From positions 1 through 12,366 of the forward strand of contig JBBQSN010000106.1 in the NCBI GenBank assembly GCA_038213835.1: a stretch of 12,366 bases of DNA. The letters run 5' to 3'. The translations under genes and the position numbers were made by a program. Below are positions 5,191 to 12,366 of the stretch, piece by piece. Numbering within the stretch: the stretch's first letter is position 1; each line of letters opens with the position of its first letter. Origin of the DNA: JBBQSN01 sp038213835. Lineage in GTDB: Bacteria > Actinomycetota > Actinomycetes > Actinomycetales > CAWJMD01. The notes beneath the pieces are model-generated. The model was given only the letters and a program-made list of their open reading frames with translations. It searched no databases and had not been told where the DNA came from.

Positions 5191-7584
5191 TCAGGCCGCA
5201 GGCTCCCAGCCGGCCGCGGCCATCAGGGCGCCGACGACGGCCCCGGTGCGGGCGGCCGACAGGCGCCCCTGGCCGACGGCGGAGCCGGCCTCGGTGAGGT
5301 ACAGGACGTCGACCGCCCGTCCGCCGTGGGTGGCGACGTGGGCCGAGCGGACGTCGACGCCGAGGTCGCGCAGGGTGGCGCCGAGCGCGTGCAGCAGTCC
5401 GGGACGGTCGACCGCACGCACCTCGATCACGGTGGCGTCCGCGGAGGCACCGGAGAGCACGACCACCCGCGGGCCGGCCGGGTCGACGCCGCTGCGTCCC
5501 GGGCGCCAGGCGGCCTCGCGCCGGGCCAGCCGGTCGAGCACGCTGAGGTCGCCGTCGGCCAGCCGGACCAGGCCCGTCCTCAGCACCGGGGCGTCGGCCA
5601 CCGTGGTGCCGGCGTGCACCGACCAGGTGTCGACGGCGACGCCGTCGACGGTGCGCACCAGGGCCGAGCGCACGCCGAGGCCCTGGGAGGCCAGCAGCCC
5701 TGCGGCGTCGGCGAACAGGCCCGGCCGGTCCGGTGCCACCAGGGTGACGGTCTGCACGCCGTCCAGGGTCGAGACCTCGACCCTCGGCTCGCCTGCCGCA
5801 CGCACGTCGCGGACCAGCTCCTCCTCGGTCGCGGTGAGCGGGCTCGGACCGGTCGGCTCGACGCCGTGCAGGTCGGCCCGGGCCCGCTCCACCAGGTCGT
5901 CGACGAGCCGTCGGCGCCAGGGCGTCCAGGCAGCAGGGCCGGCCGCGCGGGCGTCGGCCTCGGTGAGCGCGCGGAGCAGGTCGAGCAGGTCCTCGCGGCC
6001 GCCGACGGCGGCGACGAGGGCGTCGACGGTCCGGGGGTCGTCCGGGTCGCGCCGGGTGGCGAGCTCGACCAGGGTCAGGTGCTCGCGCACCATCCGCTCC
6101 ACGACGGCGGCGTCAGCGGCGGGGAACCCGAGCCGGGTGGCGACCCGGTGGGCGATCGGCGCACCGACGCCGCAGTGGTCCATCGCCCCGGGCAGCTTGC
6201 CGATGTCGTGCAGCAGCGCGGTGACGAGCAGCAGGTCCGGACGCGAGACGCGGTCCAGCAGCGCCGTGGCCTCGATGCAGGTCTGCACGAGGTGGCGGTC
6301 GACGGTGTGCCGGTGCACGGCCGTGCGCTGCGGTCGGTTGCGCACGCCGGCCCACTCGGGGATCCAGGTCGTGGCCAGGCCGGCCTGGTCCAGCGTCTCC
6401 CAGACCCCGGCCAGCGCCTCCCCCGCGCCGAGCAGGCGCACCAGGGCCTCCGTGGCCTGCTGCGGCCAGGGAACCGGCAGCGGGACCGACGTGCGAGCGA
6501 GGTGGGTGGCGGTCACGGGCGAGAGCGGGAGCCCGTGCGCCGCGGCCGCGGCGGCGGCCCGCACCGAGATGGTCGGGTCGCTCACCGGGGCGGCGGCTGA
6601 GGACAGCACCACCGCGCCCACGTGCTCGACCAGACCCCGCTCCAGCGGACGCAGCCGCGGCTTCTGCCGACGCAGCCCGCGCCGCCGGGTGGTGGACCCC
6701 CTGGCACGCCGCAGCGTGAGGTCGAGGCTGTGCGAGACGGTGCGGGCCGCGGAGGCGACCCGGGTCAGCAGCGTGTCGGCGTCGGGGATCCCGAGGGCGA
6801 CCGCGACGGCGTCCTGCTCGGCCAGCAGCAGCCGCTCGCCGGACCGGCCCGCCACGGCGTGCAGGGCGTCCCGCACGTCCAGCAGGGTCGTGGTGGCCCG
6901 GTCCATCTCGCCGTGCGGCGAGTCGGCGAGCCAGCTGGCGACCAGGGCGTGCAGGTCCACGACGTCGCGCAACCCGCCGCGCGCCTCCTTGAGGTCGCCC
7001 TCCAGCAGGTAGGCGAGCTCGCCGTGCAGCCGGGAGCGCTCGGCGAGCGAGGCCGCGATCTCGTCGAGGCGGGAGCGCGCGCCGGAGCGCCACTGCTCGC
7101 GCAGCACCTCGCGGGTGCGCAGGCCGAGGGCGGCGTCGCCGGCGACGACACGCAGGTCGAGCAGCCCGAGGGCCGCGGCGAGGTCGTGCCGGGAGATCTC
7201 CCGGCACGTGTCGACCGTCCGGACCGAGTGGTCGAGCCGAAGACCGGAGTCCCACACCGGATACCAGAGCCGTTCGGCGAGAACGGGAACGCCGGACCTG
7301 CCGAGGCTCTTGCCGTCGTGCAGGAGGACGAGGTCGAGGTCGCTCGCCGGACCGGCGTCGCGGCGGGCGTGCGACCCCACGGCCACCAGGGCGACCCCGG
7401 TGGACGGGGGCCGCGCGTCGCGCCACACCTCGACCAGCCAGTCGTCGACCGTGGCAGCGAGGGTCTCACGCCGTGCGGGGCCCCCCGCGGGGTCCGCCAG
7501 CGTGGAGCGGACGGCCTGCAGCAGGCGCTCGCGCCGCAGGTCCCGGTGGGGTCCTGCGGCGCGAGCGTCGGTGCTGCTGTTCAC
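5191..7584 (-). CDS. glnD: [Protein-PII] nucleotidyltransferase / nucleotidyl-removing enzyme GlnD
   Basis: GlnD senses nitrogen status (glutamine) and modifies or demodifies the PII protein; in actinobacteria the modification is usually adenylylation, although the family name is uridylyltransferase. The 797-residue protein has a nucleotidyltransferase domain with GSHARRD (from 70) and catalytic aspartates D82 and D84 in SDLDLVLL, the GDLKEARGGLRD motif near 196-207, and an HD hydrolase domain with H424/H426 and LLHDIGK (H459, D460). Two C-terminal ACT domains each contain a DRPGL motif, near 602-660 and 719-775. Length and domain order are normal. GTG 7584 overlaps the glnB stop by 4 nt (GTGA), indicating translational coupling as the last gene of amt-glnB-glnD. 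Confidence 0.96.
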   Translation of the reverse strand: MNSSTDARAAGPHRDLRRERLLQAVRSTLADPAGGPARRETLAATVDDWLVEVWRDARPPSTGVALVAVGSHARRDAGPASDLDLVLLHDGKSLGRSGVPVLAERLWYPVWDSGLRLDHSVRTVDTCREISRHDLAAALGLLDLRVVAGDAALGLRTREVLREQWRSGARSRLDEIAASLAERSRLHGELAYLLEGDLKEARGGLRDVVDLHALVASWLADSPHGEMDRATTTLLDVRDALHAVAGRSGERLLLAEQDAVAVALGIPDADTLLTRVASAARTVSHSLDLTLRRARGSTTRRRGLRRQKPRLRPLERGLVEHVGAVVLSSAAAPVSDPTISVRAAAAAAAHGLPLSPVTATHLARTSVPLPVPWPQQATEALVRLLGAGEALAGVWETLDQAGLATTWIPEWAGVRNRPQRTAVHRHTVDRHLVQTCIEATALLDRVSRPDLLLVTALLHDIGKLPGAMDHCGVGAPIAHRVATRLGFPAADAAVVERMVREHLTLVELATRRDPDDPRTVDALVAAVGGREDLLDLLRALTEADARAAGPAAWTPWRRRLVDDLVERARADLHGVEPTGPSPLTATEEELVRDVRAAGEPRVEVSTLDGVQTVTLVAPDRPGLFADAAGLLASQGLGVRSALVRTVDGVAVDTWSVHAGTTVADAPVLRTGLVRLADGDLSVLDRLARREAAWRPGRSGVDPAGPRVVVLSGASADATVIEVRAVDRPGLLHALGATLRDLGVDVRSAHVATHGGRAVDVLYLTEAGSAVGQGRLSAARTGAVVGALMAAAGWEPAA

Positions 7585-7919
7585 AGAGCGTCCAGGCCGC
7601 GCTCCCCCGTGCGGACCCGGGCGACGTCCTCGACCGGGACGACCCAGACCTTGCCGTCGCCGATCCGACCGGTCTGCGCGGACTTGACGACGACCTCCAC
7701 CACGTCGGCGGCGTCGACGTCGTCGACCACCACCTCGAGGCGGACCTTGGGCACCAGGTCGACGGTGTACTCCGCCCCCCGGTAGACCTCGGTGTGGCCG
7801 CGCTGGCGGCCGTAGCCGTTCGCCTCGCTGACCGTCATGCCCTGGATCCCGAAGGCCTCCAGCGCCGACTTCACGTCATCGAGCTTGTGCGGCTTGATCA
7901 CCGCGGTGATGAGCTTCAT
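7581..7919 (-). CDS. glnB: Nitrogen regulatory PII protein GlnB/GlnK
   Basis: This is a 112-residue trimeric signal protein that reads ATP/ADP and 2-oxoglutarate and blocks the Amt channel when nitrogen is plentiful. It begins MKLITAVIKPHKLDDVK. The T-loop carries YRGAEY with the modifiable Tyr51, followed by VPKVRLEVVV. The C-terminal signature is TGRIGDGKVWVVPVEDVARVRTGE. All expected PII features are intact. ATG 7919 overlaps the amt stop codon (ATGA), and its own stop overlaps the glnD start, so the three genes form one translationally coupled unit. The pairing with amt suggests the GlnK-type role. The same frame stays open far upstream, but that part is antisense or out-of-frame sequence. 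Confidence 0.97.
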   Translation of the reverse strand: MKLITAVIKPHKLDDVKSALEAFGIQGMTVSEANGYGRQRGHTEVYRGAEYTVDLVPKVRLEVVVDDVDAADVVEVVVKSAQTGRIGDGKVWVVPVEDVARVRTGERGLDAL

Positions 7920-9277
7920 GCCGAGACCTCCTCGTTCTTGGTCGGGCTCGCCTCGGACGTGGCCCGGGTCGCGCCCGGACGGAAACCACCCGCACCCAGC
8001 GAGCCGAAGTCGTAGCCCGACTCCGCGTGAGCGTACGAGTCGATGCCCGCGACCTCGTCCTCCTCCGGGATCCGGAAGCCCATCGTCTTCTGGATCGCGA
8101 CGCCGATGACCAGGGTCAGGACGAAGGAGAAGGCCAGCACCGCGAGCGCCCCGACGATCTGGCGCCAGAGCTGGTCGACGCCGCCGCCGTAGAACAGGCC
8201 CCCACCGTAGTTGCCGGCGGCGGGAGCAGACGGGTCGGCGAACAGACCGATCAGGATGGTGCCGGCGAGCCCGCCGACCAGGTGGACGCCGACGACGTCG
8301 AGCGAGTCGTCGTAGCCGAAGCGGTACTTCAGGCCGACCGCCAGGGCGCAGAGCACGCCGGCGATGGCACCGACCGCGATGGCACCGAGCGGCGAGACCG
8401 CACCGCAGGCGGGGGTGATGGCCACGAGGCCCGCGACGACGCCGGAGGCGCCGCCCAGCGAGGTGGAGTTGCCGTCCCGGATCTTCTCGACCAGGAGCCA
8501 GGCCAGGGTCGCGGCGGCGGTGGCGACGAGGGTGTTGACCCAGGCGACGGAGGCGGTGTTGTTGGCGGCCACGGCGGAGCCGGCGTTGAAGCCGAACCAG
8601 CCGAACCACAGCAGGCCGGCGCCGATCATGACCAGCGGCAGGTTGTGCGGACGCATCAGGTCCCTGCCGAAGCCCTTGCGCTTGCCGAGGACCAGCGCGA
8701 GGGCGAGACCCGCTGCGCCGGCGTTGATGTGGACCGCGGTGCCGCCGGCGAAGTCGAGGGCCTCGAGGTTGTTGGCGATCCAGCCACCGACGTGGGTGAC
8801 CGTGCCGTCGTCGTCGGTGAGGGTGAAGTCGAAGACCCAGTGCGCGACCGGGAAGTAGACGACCGTGGCCCAGATGCCGGCGAAGACCATCCACGCGCCG
8901 AACTTGGCCCGGTCGGCGATGGCGCCGGAGATGAGGGCGACGGTGATGATCGCGAACACGGCCTGGAAGCCGACGAACGCCATCGCGGGCAGGCCACCCG
9001 CCTCGGACGTGGTGTCCTCCATCAGCCCTGCGAGGCCGAGGTACTCGGTGGGGTCGCCCAGCAGGCCGTACCCCACGTCGTTGCCGAAGGCCATCGAGTA
9101 GCCGTAGAGCACCCAGAGCACGCTGATCAGGGCCAGCGCTCCGAAGCTCATCATCATCATGTTCAGCACGCTCTTGGCGCGGACCATGCCGCCGTAGAAG
9201 AGCGCGAGGCCCGGAGTCATCAGCAGCACGAAGCTGGCGCTGGTGAGGATCCAGGCGGTGTCGCCGGTGTTGACCAC
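7916..9277 (-). CDS. amt: Ammonium transporter Amt
   Basis: This inner-membrane ammonium channel of the Amt/Rh family has 453 residues and about 11 membrane helices. The first helix begins almost at the N-terminus (WILTSASFVLLMTPGLALFYGG). Hallmarks present are D175 in LDFAGGTAVH, the twin pore histidines H183 and H332 (VVGVHLVGG), WFGWFGFNAGS and a C-terminal cytoplasmic tail (PEEDEVAGIDSYAHAESGYDF) of the type that contacts PII. I choose GTG 9277 because GGAGG at 9283-9287 sits 5 nt before it. A TTG at 9289 in the same frame would overlap that ribosome binding site and is less likely. It is first in the amt-glnB-glnD operon, downstream of a GlnR-like operator. Confidence 0.96.
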   Translation of the reverse strand: MVNTGDTAWILTSASFVLLMTPGLALFYGGMVRAKSVLNMMMMSFGALALISVLWVLYGYSMAFGNDVGYGLLGDPTEYLGLAGLMEDTTSEAGGLPAMAFVGFQAVFAIITVALISGAIADRAKFGAWMVFAGIWATVVYFPVAHWVFDFTLTDDDGTVTHVGGWIANNLEALDFAGGTAVHINAGAAGLALALVLGKRKGFGRDLMRPHNLPLVMIGAGLLWFGWFGFNAGSAVAANNTASVAWVNTLVATAAATLAWLLVEKIRDGNSTSLGGASGVVAGLVAITPACGAVSPLGAIAVGAIAGVLCALAVGLKYRFGYDDSLDVVGVHLVGGLAGTILIGLFADPSAPAAGNYGGGLFYGGGVDQLWRQIVGALAVLAFSFVLTLVIGVAIQKTMGFRIPEEDEVAGIDSYAHAESGYDFGSLGAGGFRPGATRATSEASPTKNEEVSA

Positions 9278-9282
9278 GGCAA

Positions 9283-9287
9283 CCTCC
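9283..9287 (-). promoter_or_regulatory. Ribosome binding site that fixes the amt start
   Basis: GGAGG on the minus strand, 5 nt before GTG 9277. The alternative TTG start at 9289-9287 overlaps it by one base and has no ribosome binding site of its own. Confidence 0.7.
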
Positions 9288-9329
9288 AAGGTATCGGGAC
9301 GAGGACGGGCACCACCGTGACGTCGCCGT

Positions 9330-9367
9330 GTTTCCTCGGGGTCCGCGTCGTGTTACCGGCGTGTGAC
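9330..9367 (-). promoter_or_regulatory. Candidate GlnR operator upstream of amt (four half-sites)
   Basis: Reading the minus strand: GTCAC-N6-GTAAC-N6-CGGAC-N6-GAAAC. This is exactly four 5-mers at 11-bp periodicity. The actinobacterial GlnR consensus is GTnAC-N6-GaAAC repeated; three half-sites match well and the third is degenerate. The element lies 53-90 nt before the amt start, where a nitrogen-limitation activator would be expected. Confidence 0.65.
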
Positions 9368-9405
9368 GGCCCGCGCCCGGGAGTGAACTCCTCGTGACGC
9401 GGGCC
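9368..9405 (-). terminator. Nested hairpin between the ABC permease gene and amt
   Basis: A perfect 8-bp inverted repeat (9368-9375 with 9398-9405, GGCCCGCG/CGCGGGCC) encloses a second hairpin, GGAGT/ACTCC at 9380-9391 with a 2-nt loop. It lies 16 nt after the permease stop and abuts the GlnR-like box. No T-tract follows. It probably terminates the ABC transcript and separates it from the nitrogen operon. Confidence 0.5.
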
Positions 9406-9421
9406 TGGTGGCACACGGCGT

Positions 9422-10615
9422 TCAGCGGGTCGCGCCGAACGCCTCCTTGAGCGTGGTGCGACGCTCCGTGCGCAGCAGCGAGCCCTCGTAGAGCCGCGCG
9501 CCGACCCGCACCAGGACAGCCGCGGCCGCGAGCACCAGCAGGCCGGAGACGACCGGCTGCCACCAGGGCACGTCGCCACCGAGCATCCGCACCGGCATGG
9601 CCACCGAGCTCACCAGCGGGACGAAGGACGCGACCACCAGCCACTTGCCGGTCGCGAAGATCCCGGCGAACAGCGCGCCCATGACGACGAACGTCACCGG
9701 CATCGTCGTGGCCTGCAGGTCCTCGGAGCGGGTGGCGACCGAGCCGGCCACCGCCCACACGCAGGCCACCGCGGCGAAGCCGAGCAGGAAGAACACGACG
9801 AACCAGCCGCCGGCCGCCACGACCGGGGCGAGCAGCTCGCCCTGCCCGGTCAGCGCCATCGCCAGCAGCCCGACCCCCACCATCACGACCACCTGGACGA
9901 TCGCCATCAGCGAGTTGCCCACGACCTTGCCGATGAGCAGCTGCCGGACGGGGATGGCGGCGGCGAGGATCTCGACGACGCGGCTCTGCTTCTCCTCCAC
10001 CACCGACTGCGCGATGTAGATGCCGAACGTGAGCGCTGTCAGATAGAAGAGGAAGGCGAACACGAAGGTCACGACGTACTTCACCGGTTCCGGCAGCGCG
10101 TCGGCATCCAGCAGCCGCTGGTCGAGGGTCGACCCCGCGGTCAGCTGGTCGACCGTCGTGCCGGCCTCGTCGGCGTTGGTCTCCAACGAGATCGAGGAGA
10201 CGGCGGCCACGAGCAGTCGTTCGAGCGAGGCATCCACCGACTGGTGCCCGACGACCTCCCAGCCGCTGTCGGCGACCGGGAAGAGGAGCAGGTCCGCCTC
10301 CCCGTCGCGGACGAGCTCCTCCCCTTCGGCGACGTCCCTGACCTCGGTGACCTGCACGTCGACCCGCTGGCCGTCCTCCTCGGCGATGCGGTTGGCACGG
10401 TCGACGACCTGGGACCCCTCGGCGCCCACCGTCGCGACCCGGGGCTGCTCGACCCTGCTGTCGAAGAACGTCGTCAGACCGACCGAAGCGATGAGGACGA
10501 CGAGGACGAAGATCGTCGACCCGATGAAGACCTTGTCCCTCAGCTTGACGCCGATCTCGCGCTGGGCGATCACCGTCCAGTCCGCACCCCTGCGGTTCCT
10601 CGTCGATCCCGTCAT
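9422..10615 (-). CDS. ABC-2 type exporter permease (NatB-like)
   Basis: This 397-residue integral membrane protein has a cytoplasmic N-terminus, a first membrane helix at about 30-50, and a large extracytoplasmic domain at about 52-178 that is rich in Asp/Glu. A cluster of five to six helices follows from about 179 to the C-terminal region. The loop motif EEKQSRVVEIL at 207-217 is the hallmark of NatB/YhaP-type ABC-2 permeases. It would form the channel of an exporter with the adjacent ATPase; Na+ export is known for NatAB, but the substrate here is unknown. ATG 10615 overlaps the ATPase stop (ATGA), so the pair is coupled. In mycobacteria ftsY occupies the place before amt; here it is this transporter. 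Confidence 0.92.
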   Translation of the reverse strand: MTGSTRNRRGADWTVIAQREIGVKLRDKVFIGSTIFVLVVLIASVGLTTFFDSRVEQPRVATVGAEGSQVVDRANRIAEEDGQRVDVQVTEVRDVAEGEELVRDGEADLLLFPVADSGWEVVGHQSVDASLERLLVAAVSSISLETNADEAGTTVDQLTAGSTLDQRLLDADALPEPVKYVVTFVFAFLFYLTALTFGIYIAQSVVEEKQSRVVEILAAAIPVRQLLIGKVVGNSLMAIVQVVVMVGVGLLAMALTGQGELLAPVVAAGGWFVVFFLLGFAAVACVWAVAGSVATRSEDLQATTMPVTFVVMGALFAGIFATGKWLVVASFVPLVSSVAMPVRMLGGDVPWWQPVVSGLLVLAAAAVLVRVGARLYEGSLLRTERRTTLKEAFGATR

Positions 10616-11496
10616 CGCACGACCTCCTTGAACACGTCGGCCAGCCGCGGCACCTGGCGGCTGAACTCCTGCACCGAACCTCGCTCGAGCGCCTGCGCCA
10701 GCAGCACCCGCTCGGCTCCGGCGTCAACCACCTCGAGGGTCGCCACCCGCCCGTCCACGTCGTGGACGGCCAGCCCGGGGACGTCGCGGACCCAGCCGGC
10801 GTCGGCGTCCAGCACCAGCCGGTGCACGCTGCGGGCACCCTGCCGCAGCTCGTCCACCGAGCCCTCGGCGACGACCCGGCCCCCGCCGAGGATCACGAGG
10901 TCGTCGCAGACCCGCTCCACCAGCTCGAGCTGGTGGCTCGACAGCAGCACCGGCACGCCCGCGTCGGCCTGCTCACGGAGCAGCTCGGCCATCGAGTCCA
11001 CCGCGAGGGGGTCGAGCCCGGAGAACGGCTCGTCCAGCACCAGCGCGATCGGCTCGTGCATCAGTGCCGCCGCGATCTGGACCCGCTGCTGGTTGCCGAG
11101 CGACAGCGTGTCGAGCCTGTCCTTGGCCCGCTCCGTCAGCCCGAGTCGCTCGAGCAGCTCGTCGGCCCGCCTCGTGGCGCCCTGGCGGTCGTAGCCGTGC
11201 AGCCGGGCGAAGAAACCCAGCTGGTCAGCCACCTGCTGCTTCGGGTAGAGGCCGCGCTCCTCGGGCATGTACCCGAACCGCGCCCGGTCCTCCCGGCTGA
11301 TGCGCCTCCCATGCCAGTGCACCTCGCCGGACGTCGGGTCCAGTACGCCCATCACGATCCGCATCGTCGTCGTCTTCCCCGACCCGTTCGCCCCGACGAA
11401 CCCGGTGAGCCGACCGACCCCGACGCTCAGGCTCACCTGGTCGAGGACGGTGCGGTCGCCGAACCGGCGGGTCACCTCGATCACGTCCAATGTCAT
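10612..11496 (-). CDS. ABC exporter ATP-binding protein (NatA-like)
   Basis: This 294-residue ATPase powers the NatB-like permease encoded immediately downstream. Motifs in order: Walker A GANGSGKT at 35-42, Q-loop region YMPEERGLYPKQ, ABC signature LSLGNQQRVQ, Walker B LVLDEP followed by the D-loop FSGLDP, and switch histidine in LLSSHQLE. A C-terminal DUF4162-like segment (about 215-294) is typical of NatA-type exporters. All catalytic residues are present. ATG 11496 lacks a Shine-Dalgarno but has TAGCGT 6 nt upstream, suggesting a leaderless mRNA. Substrate unknown; export of Na+, a drug or a peptide are all possible for this family. Confidence 0.93.
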   Translation of the reverse strand: MTLDVIEVTRRFGDRTVLDQVSLSVGVGRLTGFVGANGSGKTTTMRIVMGVLDPTSGEVHWHGRRISREDRARFGYMPEERGLYPKQQVADQLGFFARLHGYDRQGATRRADELLERLGLTERAKDRLDTLSLGNQQRVQIAAALMHEPIALVLDEPFSGLDPLAVDSMAELLREQADAGVPVLLSSHQLELVERVCDDLVILGGGRVVAEGSVDELRQGARSVHRLVLDADAGWVRDVPGLAVHDVDGRVATLEVVDAGAERVLLAQALERGSVQEFSRQVPRLADVFKEVVR

Positions 11497-11502
11497 GCCC
11501 CG

Positions 11503-11508
11503 ACGCTA
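11503..11508 (-). promoter_or_regulatory. Candidate -10 element of a leaderless promoter for the ABC operon
   Basis: TAGCGT (TAnnnT type) stands 6 nt before ATG 11496 on the minus strand with no ribosome binding site between. No clear -35 is visible. Confidence 0.4.
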
Positions 11509-11582
11509 GGCGGACGAGCGGTCCCAGCGCGTCCCGCACCGGGAGGACTCGCCCTGTCACCCGCCGGGCGGACGGCTGCCCT

Positions 11583-11592
11583 CGCTCGAGCG
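11583..11592. repeat. 10-bp perfect palindrome after the HNH gene
   Basis: CGCTCGAGCG lies 2 nt downstream of the HNH stop codon (minus strand). It could be a weak part of a terminator or a chance palindrome in GC-rich DNA. Confidence 0.2.
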
Positions 11593-11594
11593 CG

Positions 11595-12366
11595 TCAGCA
11601 CGGTGCGTAGGCCTCGCCGGGTGCGTAGCCGGGCAGGGGGCGGACCTCGACGACCTGGCGGGTCCCGAGGAGCGTGGTCCAGTCGTGCGCGACGACCTGG
11701 CCGGCGTCGTTGGTGCGGGCCTGGACGTGCCAGAGCCCGTTCGTCGTGTACCGATGGCAGCGACGGGACCTCGGTGAGAGGTTCTGCACCGACGTCGGCC
11801 CCCGCGGGTGCGGCACGGTGTGGTCCAGGTCGGACCTGCCTGCTGGGACGCCGCAGCCGGGGAAGGTGCAGACCGGGTCACGCGCCCTGACGTGCTCCGC
11901 GATCCGGGTGGTCGGCTGGTACCGCTCCGTCTGGTGACGGGCACTCTTGGCCACCGCCCGCTCGGTCGCCGCGGTCAGAGTCGCTCGCGTCCAGCCGGTC
12001 TCGGGCGCCTTCCCGACCCGGACCAGACGAACGAGCATCCCGTACCGGTCGGCCAGCAGCACACACATGGACGCGCCGCTGGTCTGTGCTTGTTCGGCCA
12101 GGACCCGCGCGGTGGGTGCGCTGACCGGGACCGGGGTACCGGCGCCGCGGACCTCGCCGGGGTCGCCGGCGGCTGGTCCGTCACCGAACAGGGTGTCGGC
12201 GTTCAGCACCACCCCGAGCTCACGCCGCACCGCTCCGCCTGCGCCTCCGCCTGCGCCTGCGCCCGGGCCGCCCTTGCCGGTGACGGCGTCGTCGAGCAGG
12301 TCGACCGTCGCCATCCCCAGCGTCCGGCCGGCCAGCTCCTCGGCGCCCAGCGCCCGGGCTGCTGCG
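11595..12366 (-). CDS. DUF222/HNH endonuclease-like protein, partial (N-terminus beyond right edge)
   Basis: At least 257 codons are visible and the frame is open to the window end, so ATG 12314 is probably internal (AAARALGAEELAGRTLG precedes it in frame). The first part resembles the end of the DUF222 domain (RRELGVVLNADTLFG), after a Gly/Ala-rich linker. The HNH domain contains CTFPGC, then DLDHTVPHP, GPTSVQNLSP and CHRYTTNGLW. The H, N and final H of the nuclease core are retained. The usual LCRxHH stretch reads PRSRRCH: the first Cys is Ser, and the first His of the pair is Cys. These proteins are abundant, often multicopy, in actinobacteria; their roles are poorly known and some are suspected mobile elements. 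Zn binding or activity may be altered. Confidence 0.85.
   Translation of the reverse strand, partial: AAARALGAEELAGRTLGMATVDLLDDAVTGKGGPGAGAGGGAGGAVRRELGVVLNADTLFGDGPAAGDPGEVRGAGTPVPVSAPTARVLAEQAQTSGASMCVLLADRYGMLVRLVRVGKAPETGWTRATLTAATERAVAKSARHQTERYQPTTRIAEHVRARDPVCTFPGCGVPAGRSDLDHTVPHPRGPTSVQNLSPRSRRCHRYTTNGLWHVQARTNDAGQVVAHDWTTLLGTRQVVEVRPLPGYAPGEAYAPC
12233..12267. repeat. Low-complexity GCGCCT-type tandem repeat within the DUF222/HNH gene
   Basis: Imperfect repeats of CCGCCT/GCGCCT encode an Ala/Gly/Pro linker (GPGAGAGGGAGG) in the minus-strand gene. Such simple repeats are prone to slippage. It is in frame here. Confidence 0.5.

Noticed and set aside
5187..5197. GGCCT/AGGCC inverted repeat between the MpaB-like and glnD stops as a bidirectional terminator
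   Set aside because: Only 5 bp per arm with a 1-nt loop and overlapping the glnD stop; too small to support.
5041..6600. 519-codon plus-strand open frame antisense to glnD
   Set aside because: Gly/Arg/Val/Gln-rich shadow of a high-GC gene; no domain, and glnD is complete on the other strand.
9287..9289. TTG as the start of amt
   Set aside because: It overlaps the GGAGG that serves GTG 9277 and has no ribosome binding site of its own.
8027..9397. 456-codon plus-strand open frame antisense to amt
   Set aside because: Composition is Asp/Gly/Glu-rich with no recognisable motif, and amt fully explains the region.
7930..10838. Very long minus-strand open frame leading into glnB
   Set aside because: It overlaps amt and the ABC permease in another frame and encodes Arg/Gly/Pro-rich nonsense; only the last 112 codons, from ATG 7919, are PII.
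1..12366. tRNA, rRNA, 4.5S RNA, CRISPR array, insertion sequence or prophage
   Set aside because: No T-loop-like motifs, spaced repeats, transposase motifs or terminal inverted repeats were seen on reading both strands.

Overview
The window is about 70% GC or higher. Every long coding frame has the G/C-at-third-position bias of a high-GC actinobacterium. The core order, read on the minus strand, is amt - glnB - glnD - (one opposing gene) - ffh - amidohydrolase. This matches the conserved actinobacterial neighbourhood known from mycobacteria (amt-glnB-glnD-x-ffh-amidohydrolase, with ftsY upstream of amt), so this is a chromosomal housekeeping segment. The DUF222/HNH gene, the ECF42-type sigma factor with its DGPF/YCII partner, and leaderless-looking promoters also fit Actinomycetota. 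I cannot name the genus.

Layout from left to right. Positions 1-1146 (minus) hold a damaged YCII/ECF42 module: the YCII domain is fused in frame to a sigma factor lacking its extreme N-terminus, and the sigma C-terminal extension has a further deletion and frameshift near 210-235. Positions 1147-1231 hold a hairpin and a candidate ECF42-type promoter. Positions 1232-2326 (minus) encode an amidohydrolase. Positions 2327-2644 hold two very small coding-like stretches, one possibly frameshifted. Positions 2645-4228 (minus) are ffh (SRP GTPase). Positions 4229-4288 form a short divergent promoter region. Positions 4289-5182 (plus) encode an MpaB/DUF2236 oxygenase-like protein. Positions 5191-9277 (minus) are the nitrogen operon amt-glnB-glnD, with 4-nt stop/start overlaps at both junctions. 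A four-half-site GlnR-like operator and a nested hairpin lie upstream of amt at 9330-9405. Positions 9422-11496 (minus) encode an ABC-2 permease and its ATPase, also overlapping by 4 nt. Positions 11595-12366 (minus) are the C-terminal part of a DUF222/HNH endonuclease-like gene that enters from beyond the right edge.

How the genes work together: Amt imports ammonium, GlnB/GlnK is the PII signal protein, and GlnD is the PII-modifying and demodifying enzyme. The operator suggests nitrogen-limitation control by GlnR. Ffh is the protein part of the signal recognition particle. The ABC pair forms an exporter of unknown substrate.

I did not find an obviously new defence or mobile system. The most interesting points are the broken YCII-sigma fusion, the GlnR-like operator, three genes sharing a -10/N6/start-codon leaderless layout, the small ORFs after ffh, and altered zinc-finger residues in the HNH protein.
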